A DNA stretch of 53,994 nucleotides. It comes from Planctomycetes bacterium GWF2_41_51 (GTDB lineage Bacteria > Planctomycetota > Phycisphaerae > Sedimentisphaerales > UBA12454). The notes below the pieces were generated by a model, which searched no databases, had not been told where the DNA came from, and saw nothing but the letters and a program-made list of their open reading frames with translations. Below, one piece after another: positions 29,354-38,397 of the stretch (positions are counted from its first letter, which is position 1; the number at the start of each line of letters is the position of its first letter). A program made the position numbers and the translations under genes. Location: the NCBI GenBank assembly GCA_001825665.1, contig MHXZ01000027.1, forward strand, positions 1 through 53,994, read 5' to 3'.

Positions 29354-32300
29354 GTGAATAACATAAAAATAAAAAAATATTTATTAGGAATCGTAGCTTT
29401 TATCTTATACGCAGTTTCCCCTGCGCGTAGTCAGACGCTTATTGTAGAAGCTAAACCGGCATTTTCAGATACCGCATTTGTACAAAACAATAATTATCAG
29501 TATCTGCTTGCGGAAATTCAGGACATCCGAACCTACGGCACTCAGTTCGATCGTGTAAATTCAAACGCGGCACAATATCAGACATTTTACTATATTCGTC
29601 CATCGGGTTACATCGAATGCACTGTAACAATTCCTGTCAGCGGCAATTATAATATTTATACCCGCCTGTATCAGTACGGCAATTCAGCGCCGAAGGCCGG
29701 GGTTTATGTTGATGGAATCTATAAAAACGAAATCACCGGCAGTCAAATTTGGGCCAAAACAACAGTAAATTTAAACGCAGGTTCTCGAACAATCCGTTAT
29801 GAAGAATCAGGCACCGGAAGCACAGATTGGCCTCTACGCCTTGTCGGTTTTGACGCCGTGGCAATCACAAATGACCCCATATGGACGCCTCCGACAGATT
29901 TAAGCACACATCCTTATACCGGCAATCAATACTGGTGGCAGCGCCCCAGTCAGCAGCTTGCACAAATTGACGTTTCTGTTGGTGGAAAAATCGCGACTTT
30001 TACAGGCCAATGGAATTATACTGATATTTTGTTAATCGACAGCACTGGCGCATCGCAGGGGACTGCAAACAATTTTACTGCATCAGGTGATTCACTCGCC
30101 GGTGAAAATCTCGATAATGCAGCAGTAAGCGCAAACACCGCCAGGCGAACTCATTCGACTGCTTTATTGACGACGAGAACAAAAAATCGAATATCGCCTA
30201 ATTACGATATGATCGATGACGAAGTGAGTGTAATCGTTCCACAGGGGCAAAGCGGATATCTAAAAATTAAAAAATATGATGATTCGACAATTCGCCAGTT
30301 GCCAAATGAAAATTATATTTGGGATGGACGACTCAGCAACGATATATATTCTGATTTCGCCGCCAAAAGAGGTTATCTCCTTGAGTTTATTCCGACTTCG
30401 GGCGGTTCTGCTCCTCTGCTGGCGTGTGTATATTCCGAGCCGGACAAGCCTTCTATGGTCTGGCCGCGCGTCAGAGAAATATCTCCGAATGGAGACAGCG
30501 TTTATGATAATGCTGACGTTTATCTGAACACTTCGGCAGGATTTCATTTTAATACTTCTGATACAGTCATTGTTCGCGATGGTTTGGGTGCGGTTATTAA
30601 AAATCTTTCTAAAACCAATCCCGTCAATTGGAATGGAACATATAATAGCGGTGATGTTTGTCCCGCCGGTACATATACAATAGAAATCCTCGACGGCGCA
30701 AGCCAGCTTCGAGCGGCCGCGAAAATCAATATACTCGATTTACCGCCGATTGATGACCAGCCCTATAATCCGGATTTTTATGTACTCGGAATGTGGATGG
30801 GATTTAATTCCACAAGTTCAGCAGATCTCGATAATATCGTATCTATGAACTGCAATGCTATTCGTCATCCCGGTTCGGGTACAAACATTTCGGGTTCGAC
30901 GCGCATTGCCTCATCATGGTGGCCGACGGTCGAAAGCAGAAATTTAAAATCGCTCGTAAATTTATATGAAGTTGTGCAGCTGATTTTAGATATGCAGATA
31001 TCGCCTTCCGAGCCGCATCTCGAGGCGTTACTATCGCCTTATGTCAATCCGATAAAAAACAGAACCGGCCTTTTGGGTTATGAACTGATAGACGAGCCTA
31101 AATACACTGCCGAAAAAGGTTATCGTATGCGCGCGATTCAGCAGGTTCTGCATAAGCTTGACCCTGCTCATCCTTCCGTGCCGGTATTGATTGGTTATGA
31201 CAGCCGCATCAGCGGATATACCGCCGATATGAAGCCTCATCAACTGCTTTTGGATGTTTATCCCTGTAACTTATATACCCAGCCCGGCGATTTCAGAAAT
31301 ATATGGAATTATCAGAATCTCGAAATGATGCAGTATATGGATTGGGCAATGGCATTTGTCGAACCTCGCAATGTACCGACCTGGATTATTCATCAGTCGC
31401 ACAATTTCCAGGACAGCCTCAGAGAGCCGTATCCTGCCGAAATTGGTTTACAGGTCTGGCTTGGCCTTACGCGTGCAATCACCGGTTCGTTCTTTTTTAT
31501 CTATGAAACGCAGCAGGACTGGACAGGTCTCAAAGACAATCCGTTATTGAAAACCGCCCTGACAAATATTTATGGTCGCCTCAAACTGCCTGCGATTTAT
31601 AATGTTCTGCCGCATTTGCGGAAAGATTCTTTTAACGTTTCAATCACTGGCGGCGGAAATCCCAGCGGATATGTGGCCGGCGACGCAAAGCCTCTGACGG
31701 ATGGTACTAAAAAATATGTTATCGCTGCAAACCGCAATTGTACTTCTTCATCTGCCATTTCGCTTAACAGCGTTGATTATCCGACTGCCAAACTTAAGGA
31801 TTTGGAAACCGGCATAGAGTATCAGATGGGACAGAGCATTACCTTTCTGGCCGGTGATGGAAAGATTTTTGAATTGGGCATAGAAGAATTGACTCCTCCG
31901 GATGTTCCGACGAATCTGAGTTTCACAGATATAACGGAAACGCAACTTCGATTGAATTGGCAGCCGCCCGCAGGTGATTGTCCTGTCATCGGTTATTATA
32001 TATATGATGGAGCGGATAACAGTTTTCTTCAGGAATTAACATCGACAAATTTTTTATTTACCGACCTTACTCCCGGCCGAAATTACAGTTTCTATGTAAA
32101 GGCATACAATAACATAGGTACATCACCCCCAAGCGAAACGGCTGAGCAGACAGTTTTTTTTTCGGAATCTCCGACTATGCCCGACGATGTCAGGGTAACA
32201 GGTTATGGTGCCACGCAAATTCAGCTCGTATGGGATAGCTCACAGGACAATGTCGCGGTTCAGGATTATGATGTATTCCGGAATCAGCAATTAATTGATA

Positions 32301-33295
32301 CCGTTACAGGCACAACTTACAATTTTACCGATTGTCTGCCGCAAACAAGATATGAATTTCAGGTAAGGGCCAGAGACGTTGATAGCGGCCTGTCCGATTT
32401 GACTGAACCTATTTGTGCGGTTACCCGCCAGACCGACGGTTCGCCGACAGAACTTGCAGGACACTGGAAATTTGACGAAAGCAGCGGTTTGATGGCCGAT
32501 GATTCGTCAATCTATGGCCGTGATGGTTTAATCAGCAACGCTGTATGGGCAACCGGCTATTATGATGGCGCATTAAATTTTAATGGTTCGACATCCAAAG
32601 TTGATATTGGAACTTTTGATGTTACAGGCAATCAGCTTACAATTGCCGCCTGGGTAAAAGCGAACGCTTTCAATTTCGCAGGTGATAATCGTATCGTATC
32701 AAAAGCCGCAGGCACTGCGGAAGCGGATCATTACTGGATGCTCAGCACAAGACGAATGGGTTCGGAATATTTTCTTCGGTTCCGTTTAAAAACAGACGGA
32801 ATAACACATACATTGCAGGGTGCTTCGCAGACGATTTCAATCGGCCAGTGGACTCATCTTTGCGCAACTTACGACGGCAGCACAATGAGACTTTACAAAA
32901 ATGGTGTACTCGACAGCGAAACGCTCTCCAAATATGGTGATATCGACAGCGACACTCTGGTCAAAGCTGCCATTGGCGCCAATCCTGATGATGGAATTGT
33001 ATGGAATGGCGATATTGATGATGTTCGAATTTACAGCGCAGCATTGTCGCCTGTTCAAATTCAGGAAGTAATGAATGGCGATGAACCGTTGCCTGCATTA
33101 AATACAACCGATGAATCTTGCAGCAGACTTGTTGATTTTAATTGCGATTGCACTGTTGATATGATAGATTTCGGATTTATTGCTCGTTATTGGTCACACG
33201 ATACATTCCCTGGACTTGGCGATATTGACGAAAACGACATAGTGGATTTTCAGGATTTGGCCGAGCTTATGTCTGAATGGCTGATTGAAGATTAA
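29354..33295 (+). CDS. Giant secreted CBM6-like / TIM-barrel hydrolase-like / FN3 / LamG / dockerin-like protein
   Basis: 1313 residues, starting GTG immediately after the pseudopilin stop, with signal peptide MNNIKIKKYLLGIVAFILYA. Domain order: CBM6/golvesin-like sandwich (about 25-172; SGYIECTVTIPVSGNYNIYT), a linker region, FlgD-like Ig fold (about 369-462; VCPAGTYTIEILDG), a barrel-like domain (about 472-765) with LGYELIDEPKY where E581 is an acid/base candidate, FN3 domains (847-935, 939-1028), LamG (1034-1242; GALNFNGSTSKVDIG), and a C-terminal dockerin-like pair (DFNCDCTVDMIDFGFIARYW, GDIDENDIVDFQDLAELMSE). It is probably a surface-attached glycosidase for the locus substrate. The GH family is not assignable by eye. 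No SD is visible, so translation may depend on coupling to the upstream stop. Confidence 0.82.
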   Translation: MNNIKIKKYLLGIVAFILYAVSPARSQTLIVEAKPAFSDTAFVQNNNYQYLLAEIQDIRTYGTQFDRVNSNAAQYQTFYYIRPSGYIECTVTIPVSGNYNIYTRLYQYGNSAPKAGVYVDGIYKNEITGSQIWAKTTVNLNAGSRTIRYEESGTGSTDWPLRLVGFDAVAITNDPIWTPPTDLSTHPYTGNQYWWQRPSQQLAQIDVSVGGKIATFTGQWNYTDILLIDSTGASQGTANNFTASGDSLAGENLDNAAVSANTARRTHSTALLTTRTKNRISPNYDMIDDEVSVIVPQGQSGYLKIKKYDDSTIRQLPNENYIWDGRLSNDIYSDFAAKRGYLLEFIPTSGGSAPLLACVYSEPDKPSMVWPRVREISPNGDSVYDNADVYLNTSAGFHFNTSDTVIVRDGLGAVIKNLSKTNPVNWNGTYNSGDVCPAGTYTIEILDGASQLRAAAKINILDLPPIDDQPYNPDFYVLGMWMGFNSTSSADLDNIVSMNCNAIRHPGSGTNISGSTRIASSWWPTVESRNLKSLVNLYEVVQLILDMQISPSEPHLEALLSPYVNPIKNRTGLLGYELIDEPKYTAEKGYRMRAIQQVLHKLDPAHPSVPVLIGYDSRISGYTADMKPHQLLLDVYPCNLYTQPGDFRNIWNYQNLEMMQYMDWAMAFVEPRNVPTWIIHQSHNFQDSLREPYPAEIGLQVWLGLTRAITGSFFFIYETQQDWTGLKDNPLLKTALTNIYGRLKLPAIYNVLPHLRKDSFNVSITGGGNPSGYVAGDAKPLTDGTKKYVIAANRNCTSSSAISLNSVDYPTAKLKDLETGIEYQMGQSITFLAGDGKIFELGIEELTPPDVPTNLSFTDITETQLRLNWQPPAGDCPVIGYYIYDGADNSFLQELTSTNFLFTDLTPGRNYSFYVKAYNNIGTSPPSETAEQTVFFSESPTMPDDVRVTGYGATQIQLVWDSSQDNVAVQDYDVFRNQQLIDTVTGTTYNFTDCLPQTRYEFQVRARDVDSGLSDLTEPICAVTRQTDGSPTELAGHWKFDESSGLMADDSSIYGRDGLISNAVWATGYYDGALNFNGSTSKVDIGTFDVTGNQLTIAAWVKANAFNFAGDNRIVSKAAGTAEADHYWMLSTRRMGSEYFLRFRLKTDGITHTLQGASQTISIGQWTHLCATYDGSTMRLYKNGVLDSETLSKYGDIDSDTLVKAAIGANPDDGIVWNGDIDDVRIYSAALSPVQIQEVMNGDEPLPALNTTDESCSRLVDFNCDCTVDMIDFGFIARYWSHDTFPGLGDIDENDIVDFQDLAELMSEWLIED

Positions 33296-33316
33296 ATTCC
33301 ATAATACAAGGATCGT

Positions 33317-34408
33317 ATGAATTCAAGACAAAGACTTCTTGCAGCAATCGAAGGTAAAAAACCAGACCGTCTGCCGGTAACAACGCATCACGTTATGCAG
33401 TATTTTCTCAAAAAATATCTCAATGGCGCAGACAATATGGAATTTTTCAGGCAGTTCGGCCTCGACCCTATTCACTGGATAGATATCCATAAGGAAAGAA
33501 ATTGCAATTCATGGCGAATTGATAGCGAAAATATTCCAAACCCTGATTATCTCACTATTCGTTACAATATTACAACACCAAAAGGTTCTTTAACGACAGT
33601 GCTTCAGCACAATGAATATACCTGCTGGGTTACAGAACATTTAATAAAAGAAAAAAAAGATATTGACCTTATTGGCGAATTTGCCGTTGCGCCGGTATGT
33701 GATATCGAAAAAATCAATGCCGCCGCCGAAACATTTCCAAATGCCCTGATACGCGGTGCGATTCCGGGTTTCGATCTTTTCGGTCAGCCCGGCTGCTGGC
33801 AGGATGCCGCCTGTCTTGTGGGCATTGAGAAACTGATTATGATTACTTTCGATGATCCCGCATGGGTCAAAACGCTTTTGGAAATTTTGTTTAAATGCAA
33901 ACAAACTTTCATCAGATCGCTTAAAGGTGCAAAATATGATATTCTCGAATTAGGCGGCGGAGATGCATCATCCACCGTAATTTCACCAGCTATATTTGAT
34001 GAATTTGTCGCTCCCTATGATAGTCGTTTGATTGAAGAAGCTCACAAAGTCGGTCAAAAGATCGTTTACCACACCTGCGGCGGTATGATGCCGATTTTAA
34101 AAAACATCAAATCGCTCGGCATTGATGCAATGGAAACTTTTACGCCTGTCGGAATGGGAGCGGATGTCGATTTGAAAAAGGCTCGTGAAATTTTAGGCCC
34201 CGAAATGTGTATGATTGGCGGTTTTGATCAGCTCCACTTTTTCACAGATTGCACGCCTGCCCAGACGCGTGCAGAAGTACGCCGATGTTTTGAAGCCGCC
34301 GGCAAAGAAGGTGCATTCATCATCTCTCCTTCCGACCATTTCTTTGATGCGGAACTCAAATTAATACATGCCTTTTCAGATGAGGCGAAAAATTGCTTAT
34401 ACTTGTGA
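33317..34408 (+). CDS. Uroporphyrinogen decarboxylase (URO-D) superfamily protein, MtaA/CmuA-like
   Basis: 363 residues of the URO-D fold: MNSRQRLLAAIEGKKPDRLP at the start, FDLFGQPGCWQDAACLVGIE in the middle, and VYHTCGG (H252, C254) matching the HxC zinc motif of corrinoid/thiol methyltransferases. The usual third Cys near the C-terminus is replaced by ISPSDHF, so metal binding may differ. It is not a haem HemE by length and context: it ends a run of polysaccharide genes, 21 bases after the giant hydrolase, with SD AAGGA. Members of this family often accompany plant- or algal-glycan loci in planctomycetes and verrucomicrobia, and demethylation of O-methyl sugars is an attractive but unproven role. 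Confidence 0.82.
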   Translation: MNSRQRLLAAIEGKKPDRLPVTTHHVMQYFLKKYLNGADNMEFFRQFGLDPIHWIDIHKERNCNSWRIDSENIPNPDYLTIRYNITTPKGSLTTVLQHNEYTCWVTEHLIKEKKDIDLIGEFAVAPVCDIEKINAAAETFPNALIRGAIPGFDLFGQPGCWQDAACLVGIEKLIMITFDDPAWVKTLLEILFKCKQTFIRSLKGAKYDILELGGGDASSTVISPAIFDEFVAPYDSRLIEEAHKVGQKIVYHTCGGMMPILKNIKSLGIDAMETFTPVGMGADVDLKKAREILGPEMCMIGGFDQLHFFTDCTPAQTRAEVRRCFEAAGKEGAFIISPSDHFFDAELKLIHAFSDEAKNCLYL

Positions 34409-34589
34409 TTTGCTCAAAAGACATGGCTTTTTTGGGAAAAATTTATAATATAGGCTTTATGAATAAAGTTCATTTAAGCAGAAAATAGCGATTCCCTGAT
34501 TCTTCAGCAATGGAAGTTGATCAATATATTCATGTTCTGCATGATTCTTTTTGGATTAATTACAGGGTTTCCACAATATTTTTCTTCGC

Positions 34590-34935
34590 ACTGAGAATAA
34601 GATTCTCAAATCTAAAATTAAAAAACGAAGAAAGTTTACAGACTATGGCTTGATATTACAATCTCTAAAGCAGTGTTGCTAATATTTTAAGAAGAAAACG
34701 AACTTCCTCCGTCACCTGAAAGAAAAGGATTGAGCTGGCGAGAATTTTTATCGCGGCATGCAGTGTTTTTTATGTGCGGATATGTTTCAAAAATTGGATG
34801 GCTGCTTTATTTTTTACAGCCTTGACAAGCAAAAATGGCCGGAGCTATGATTTTTTGTACCTTACGCGACAGCCAAAACACAATGATGGAACTTGCCAAA
34901 AGCCATGAGGTTGAAAATTGTATCCGCCCTAAATA
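34590..34935 (+). pseudogene. Integrase-core (rve) transposase relic
   Basis: Broken fragments of a transposase in changing frames: TENKILKSKIKKRRKFTDYG at about 34592-34651, ENELPPSPERKGLSWREFLS from 34697, then RHAVFFMCGYVSKIGW, and MMELAKS near 34880. The order matches planctomycete and proteobacterial rve transposases, where a LRxEN-leader, LPPSPxRxxxLSWREFLxRH and a later ATAxPxxxWM block occur. Stops and frameshifts interrupt it, and the DDE residues are not recoverable. It faces the 3-prime end of tRNA-Ser. The surrounding 34409-35037 has no other gene. Confidence 0.55.
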
Positions 34936-35029
34936 AGGGCAATTAAAGGCGATTGGCAAGTCTAAAATAGTAAAGAATCTGCAAGCTCTTGAATTACGAG
35001 AGCTTGTGGACGTAATTTTGACAGACCAG

Positions 35030-35037
35030 AAAAAAAA
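35030..35037 (-). terminator. T-tract directly after tRNA-Ser
   Basis: Eight consecutive T residues on the minus strand follow the tRNA discriminator base, a simple transcription stop. Confidence 0.5.
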
Positions 35038-35126
<89 letters not shown>

Positions 35127-35178
35127 AGATATTGTGGAAACAAACAATTTTACCAAAAATTTTAAAAAACTCAAGACA

Positions 35179-36333
35179 TCATTGTACAATAATTTTCAGT
35201 AAATATGCCCCCGCAAACCCGATGTAATTGCCGATTGCGTAACCAAGCAGCCCGACCGCCGCGCCCGGAAGCGCAAGTTCATTCCAGTTCTTGGTATTAG
35301 TATAAGCTATCACCGTCGAAGGCCCGGCTTTTGCCGCAAGTTCCGCAACCGCAAGAACGCGCAAGTTTATCCTGAATATCTTTCCGAGCAAAAGTGCCAG
35401 TGAAATCTGAATTATCATTACAATAGAAACGAAAACGAAAAGAACCGGCGCAAGCCTGAGGGCTTTTTCTATGTGCATAAGAGCGCCAACAGCCGCGAAA
35501 AAAAAATAAAAAGCAAAATTGCCAAGTTCGTGAGAGCCTTTCAGGTTTTGGATGAATTTGAACCTGCCTGCGATCAAAGCGATGGTTGTGAGTATCAGAA
35601 TCGTCGGAATGGAATGCACCCAATCAAAATCAAAGAGAGTTTTTACATACTTGCTTAGAAACATTATAGATAATGCGTAAAATGATAACGCGGCAATATC
35701 TTTTATAATCAGCGGAACCAGAGATTTGTTAATCATATTGTTCGCTGAATCAGCCGGAGAAAGTAATTTTGGTGCAGGATAGAATTTTTCGAGAAACTTC
35801 GGAACTATCATCCAAAACATAAAAATCGGCACAAGCGTCAGATTGTCAACTGCGTTTGCCGCGGCGAACAAATCATTGTTATTGATTTTTAAGCCATCCC
35901 ATAACGCAAAAAAATTCAAACTGCCTCCGATGTAAGTGCCTATGTATGGACCTGCGATTTTCCATCCCTGCCCGGCCAAAGCAGTGTCGAATTGTTTAAT
36001 GAGCAGCATTGCTCCGACAAGGCATCCGGCGACAGAACAGAAACTTGCGATTGCAAATGCAATTAACATCGGCATTCCAGCTTTTTTCAGGTCTGCTAAT
36101 CGAACGGTAAATAAAATCAAACAAACAGCAAATGAAACAGCGTAATTTGAAAGTTTTTCATAGAACGCGCTTTCGGTCGTTATGGTTCCTGTATTCGAAA
36201 GTATTGCGCTTAAACCAAGGATTATGAGAACGGGTGAAATTTTTGACGCGATTTTGAACCGCGACGATAGCCAGAGCGAAAATGCAATGATTCCGAGAAA
36301 GACGATTATCAGATGAAACGGTTGCTGAATCAT
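35179..36333 (-). CDS. DUF819 family membrane protein (putative transporter)
   Basis: 384 residues, about 11 hydrophobic helices, with DUF819 signatures: SRFKIASKISPVLIILGLSA, GPYIGTYIGGSLNFFALWDG and a C-terminal AAKAGPSTVIAYTNTKNWNE. Its ATG follows the epimerase stop with no gap (TAAATG) and uses SD GGAG at the end of that gene. DUF819 proteins are uncharacterised but frequently lie next to L-Ala-D/L-Glu epimerases, so uptake or efflux of a murein dipeptide or amino acid is the best guess. No biochemical proof exists in the sequence. Confidence 0.82.
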   Translation of the reverse strand: MIQQPFHLIIVFLGIIAFSLWLSSRFKIASKISPVLIILGLSAILSNTGTITTESAFYEKLSNYAVSFAVCLILFTVRLADLKKAGMPMLIAFAIASFCSVAGCLVGAMLLIKQFDTALAGQGWKIAGPYIGTYIGGSLNFFALWDGLKINNNDLFAAANAVDNLTLVPIFMFWMIVPKFLEKFYPAPKLLSPADSANNMINKSLVPLIIKDIAALSFYALSIMFLSKYVKTLFDFDWVHSIPTILILTTIALIAGRFKFIQNLKGSHELGNFAFYFFFAAVGALMHIEKALRLAPVLFVFVSIVMIIQISLALLLGKIFRINLRVLAVAELAAKAGPSTVIAYTNTKNWNELALPGAAVGLLGYAIGNYIGFAGAYLLKIIVQ

Positions 36334-37350
36334 TTAAAAATCTCCACTAACGCCGAGGCCGGGTGAATCATCTAAAATAAGCTTGCCATTTTCAACTTTA
36401 ACGCCTTGGAATGGATCATTATTAATCAAAAGATTGCCATCAAGGTCTGCCCATTCAATGCAGGGCGACAGATGTGCCGCCGCCGTAATCGCAAGCGAGC
36501 TTTCAATCATACAGCCCAGCATTACCTTCATTCCCAGACCGTGCGCAACTTCAATCATTTTGATTGCTTCGACCAAACCGCCCGATTTCATCAGCTTGAT
36601 ATTAATGCCCTCGAACGCGCAAGACAATTTAGCGATATCACTGACATTCTTTACAGATTCATCAGCAACGATAGGGATATTGATTCGCTCACGAAGCCAG
36701 GCGGTTTCTTGGAGCATATCGGCGGGCATAGGCTGTTCGATAAATTCGATATTCTGCTCCTGCATCCAGAGAATTTTTTCAAGTGCTTCTTCTTTTGATG
36801 TCCATGCTTCATTAACGTCGATTCGTAAAGGCTTCTCGGTTATGCTTCGCACAGCCTTGATAATTTCTTTTTCGTTATCTTTGCCGACTTTGATTTTTAA
36901 AATTGGAAAATCCTTAGTCTGTTCGATTTTCTTTTTTAATATATCGGGAGTATCAATACCGATTGAAAATGAAGTTATCGGTGCAAGGAGGGGGTTAAGT
37001 CCCCAAAGCTTATATAAAGGAACATCAAGCGATTTACCGACCCAATCCATAACCGCCATATCAATCGCTGCTTTCGCGCAGTTTTGATCTTGAATTTCCT
37101 CGTCGAGCGTTTTTTTAATTGCAGTGAATTGAAACAAGTCTGCATTTTCTATTATCTTTTCAGCCTTCCGTATTCTTTCGATTGTAAGCTGCGGGTTTTC
37201 ACCATAACGGACATTCGGCGCAGCTTCGCCAAAACCAGCTATTCCATTTCTTTGGATTTTTATGAAGACATTTTCTTTATAATCGCTGGAATTTCTCGCA
37301 ATCCTCCAGGTGTTCCTCAGTTGCAGTTTTTTGATTTTTATATCAATCAA
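36334..37350 (-). CDS. L-Ala-D/L-Glu epimerase (enolase superfamily dipeptide epimerase)
   Basis: 338 residues, full length. It interconverts L-Ala-D-Glu and L-Ala-L-Glu so that murein dipeptides can be degraded. Family residues are present: KxK K152/K154 (LKIKVG), metal ligands D178 (RIDVNEAW), E205 (FIEQPM) and D230 (IVADES), and the second general base K252 (NIKLMKSGG). The start is TTG 37350, supported by SD AGGAA just upstream; no ATG is available before the conserved N-terminus. It lies between the NlpC/P60 endopeptidase (15-base gap) and DUF819, the same functional grouping as ykfB/ykfC in Bacillus. Other dipeptide epimerase specificities remain possible. Confidence 0.92.
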   Translation of the reverse strand: MIDIKIKKLQLRNTWRIARNSSDYKENVFIKIQRNGIAGFGEAAPNVRYGENPQLTIERIRKAEKIIENADLFQFTAIKKTLDEEIQDQNCAKAAIDMAVMDWVGKSLDVPLYKLWGLNPLLAPITSFSIGIDTPDILKKKIEQTKDFPILKIKVGKDNEKEIIKAVRSITEKPLRIDVNEAWTSKEEALEKILWMQEQNIEFIEQPMPADMLQETAWLRERINIPIVADESVKNVSDIAKLSCAFEGINIKLMKSGGLVEAIKMIEVAHGLGMKVMLGCMIESSLAITAAAHLSPCIEWADLDGNLLINNDPFQGVKVENGKLILDDSPGLGVSGDF

Positions 37351-37365
37351 TGCGATTTCCTGATT

Positions 37366-38265
37366 TTAAAAAAATCTTCTGACAATCTTTAATTTTTTAT
37401 GATTCGCTTTGTTGTAGTTTGCTAGGTTCGGGTCAAAGCTGTTTATATGAACGCCACCGCTTTGATGAATGTATTCTTTACCGCCAAGGCTGATTGCAAC
37501 GTGCGAAATTCTGTCAGTGCCGAAAAATAATAAATCGCCCGGCAGAACATTCGAAAAATCCTTTTTGAAATCGACCTTTTTGCCTTCAACTGCCTGCTTG
37601 CGTGAATCTCTGCCGATATTTATCCCGTTGGCTCTGAAAACAGTAGATGTAAAACCTGAACAGTCATTGGCGGTGCTCGATTTGCCGCCCCATAAATATG
37701 GAACGCCCATCATCAATTTCGCTGTATTGATTATTGATTTTGAGAGTTGTTCCTTTTGCAAATCTATTTTCCCCGCATCGACGCAATCTTCAGTTTTCAA
37801 ATATCCGACTCGGCCATCCGGAGTGCCGACTTTTATCCACCCGCCGATTACAGTTTCAACTTTGTTTAAAAGTACATTCATCATTATGCATGTAACAGGA
37901 GTACTCAACACATCTGCATTTGAATAAACCGTAGCGAAAACTTTCACAATCCGAACCTTTTTGGATTCTTTCCACTGTTTTAATTTCGCTTCATCCATGG
38001 CACAGAAAGATGAATCCGTCATCCAGCCGGTATAACCATATTCAGTTTGCACCTCGCACCAGTTGTCCTGTTTTTTGAGCAGTTTGATGGTATAGCCCAT
38101 AATCTCCTGGTCAACAAGTTGGGCTTTATGCGAAGGGGTTTCACGTAAATTTGCAACCGACACGCAGATAATTCCATAATTGGCGTCACGATTTTCCGAA
38201 GCCCGGCAGTTGGATATAAAAAATATACCCAGAGCGGTAACAACGCAAACAATCCATTTGTGCAT
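37366..38265 (-). CDS. Secreted SH3 / NlpC-P60 gamma-D-Glu-diamino acid endopeptidase
   Basis: 299 residues from ATG 38265 (SD AAGGA six bases upstream; TTG 38271 rejected). Signal peptide MHKWIVCVVTALGIFFISNC; the Cys followed by RASEN could instead be a lipobox. Two SH3-like segments (VSVANLRETPSHKAQLVDQE; VFATVYSNADVLSTP) precede the NlpC/P60 domain: WGGKSSTANDCSGFTS carries the nucleophile Cys, and ISHVAISLGG the catalytic His, with HQSGGVHIN after it. It resembles YkfC-type enzymes that cut L-Ala-gamma-D-Glu from diaminopimelate in cell-wall peptides. It is the first gene of the murein-peptide operon, so its product feeds the epimerase. Confidence 0.93.
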   Translation of the reverse strand: MHKWIVCVVTALGIFFISNCRASENRDANYGIICVSVANLRETPSHKAQLVDQEIMGYTIKLLKKQDNWCEVQTEYGYTGWMTDSSFCAMDEAKLKQWKESKKVRIVKVFATVYSNADVLSTPVTCIMMNVLLNKVETVIGGWIKVGTPDGRVGYLKTEDCVDAGKIDLQKEQLSKSIINTAKLMMGVPYLWGGKSSTANDCSGFTSTVFRANGINIGRDSRKQAVEGKKVDFKKDFSNVLPGDLLFFGTDRISHVAISLGGKEYIHQSGGVHINSFDPNLANYNKANHKKLKIVRRFF

Positions 38266-38314
38266 AATCAATCCTTATAAAATATAATCAAAAGTATATC
38301 ATTCATCTTCTGGA

Positions 38315-38343
38315 TTGCAAGCGGCCTGCAAAAATGATAAAAT
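38315..38343 (+). promoter_or_regulatory. Candidate sigma-70 promoter of asnA
   Basis: TTGCAA (38315-38320), a 17-base spacer and TAAAAT (38338-38343) lie 55 bases before the TTG start of asnA. Spacing is ideal; both boxes are near-consensus. Confidence 0.45.
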
Positions 38344-38397
38344 GCTGCCGTTGGATGACTATTTAATGAATAAAGATAAATCTAAGGAGTTAGACCA

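Noticed and set aside
23831-33295. A true cellulosome
   Set aside because: Dockerin-like modules are present, but no cohesin or scaffoldin is seen in the window, and such modules are common in planctomycetes outside cellulosomes.
36383-37087. Long plus-strand open frame opposite the epimerase gene
   Set aside because: It is antisense to a fully recognised enolase-superfamily gene, is composed of low-complexity Ser/Ile/Phe runs, and has no SD.
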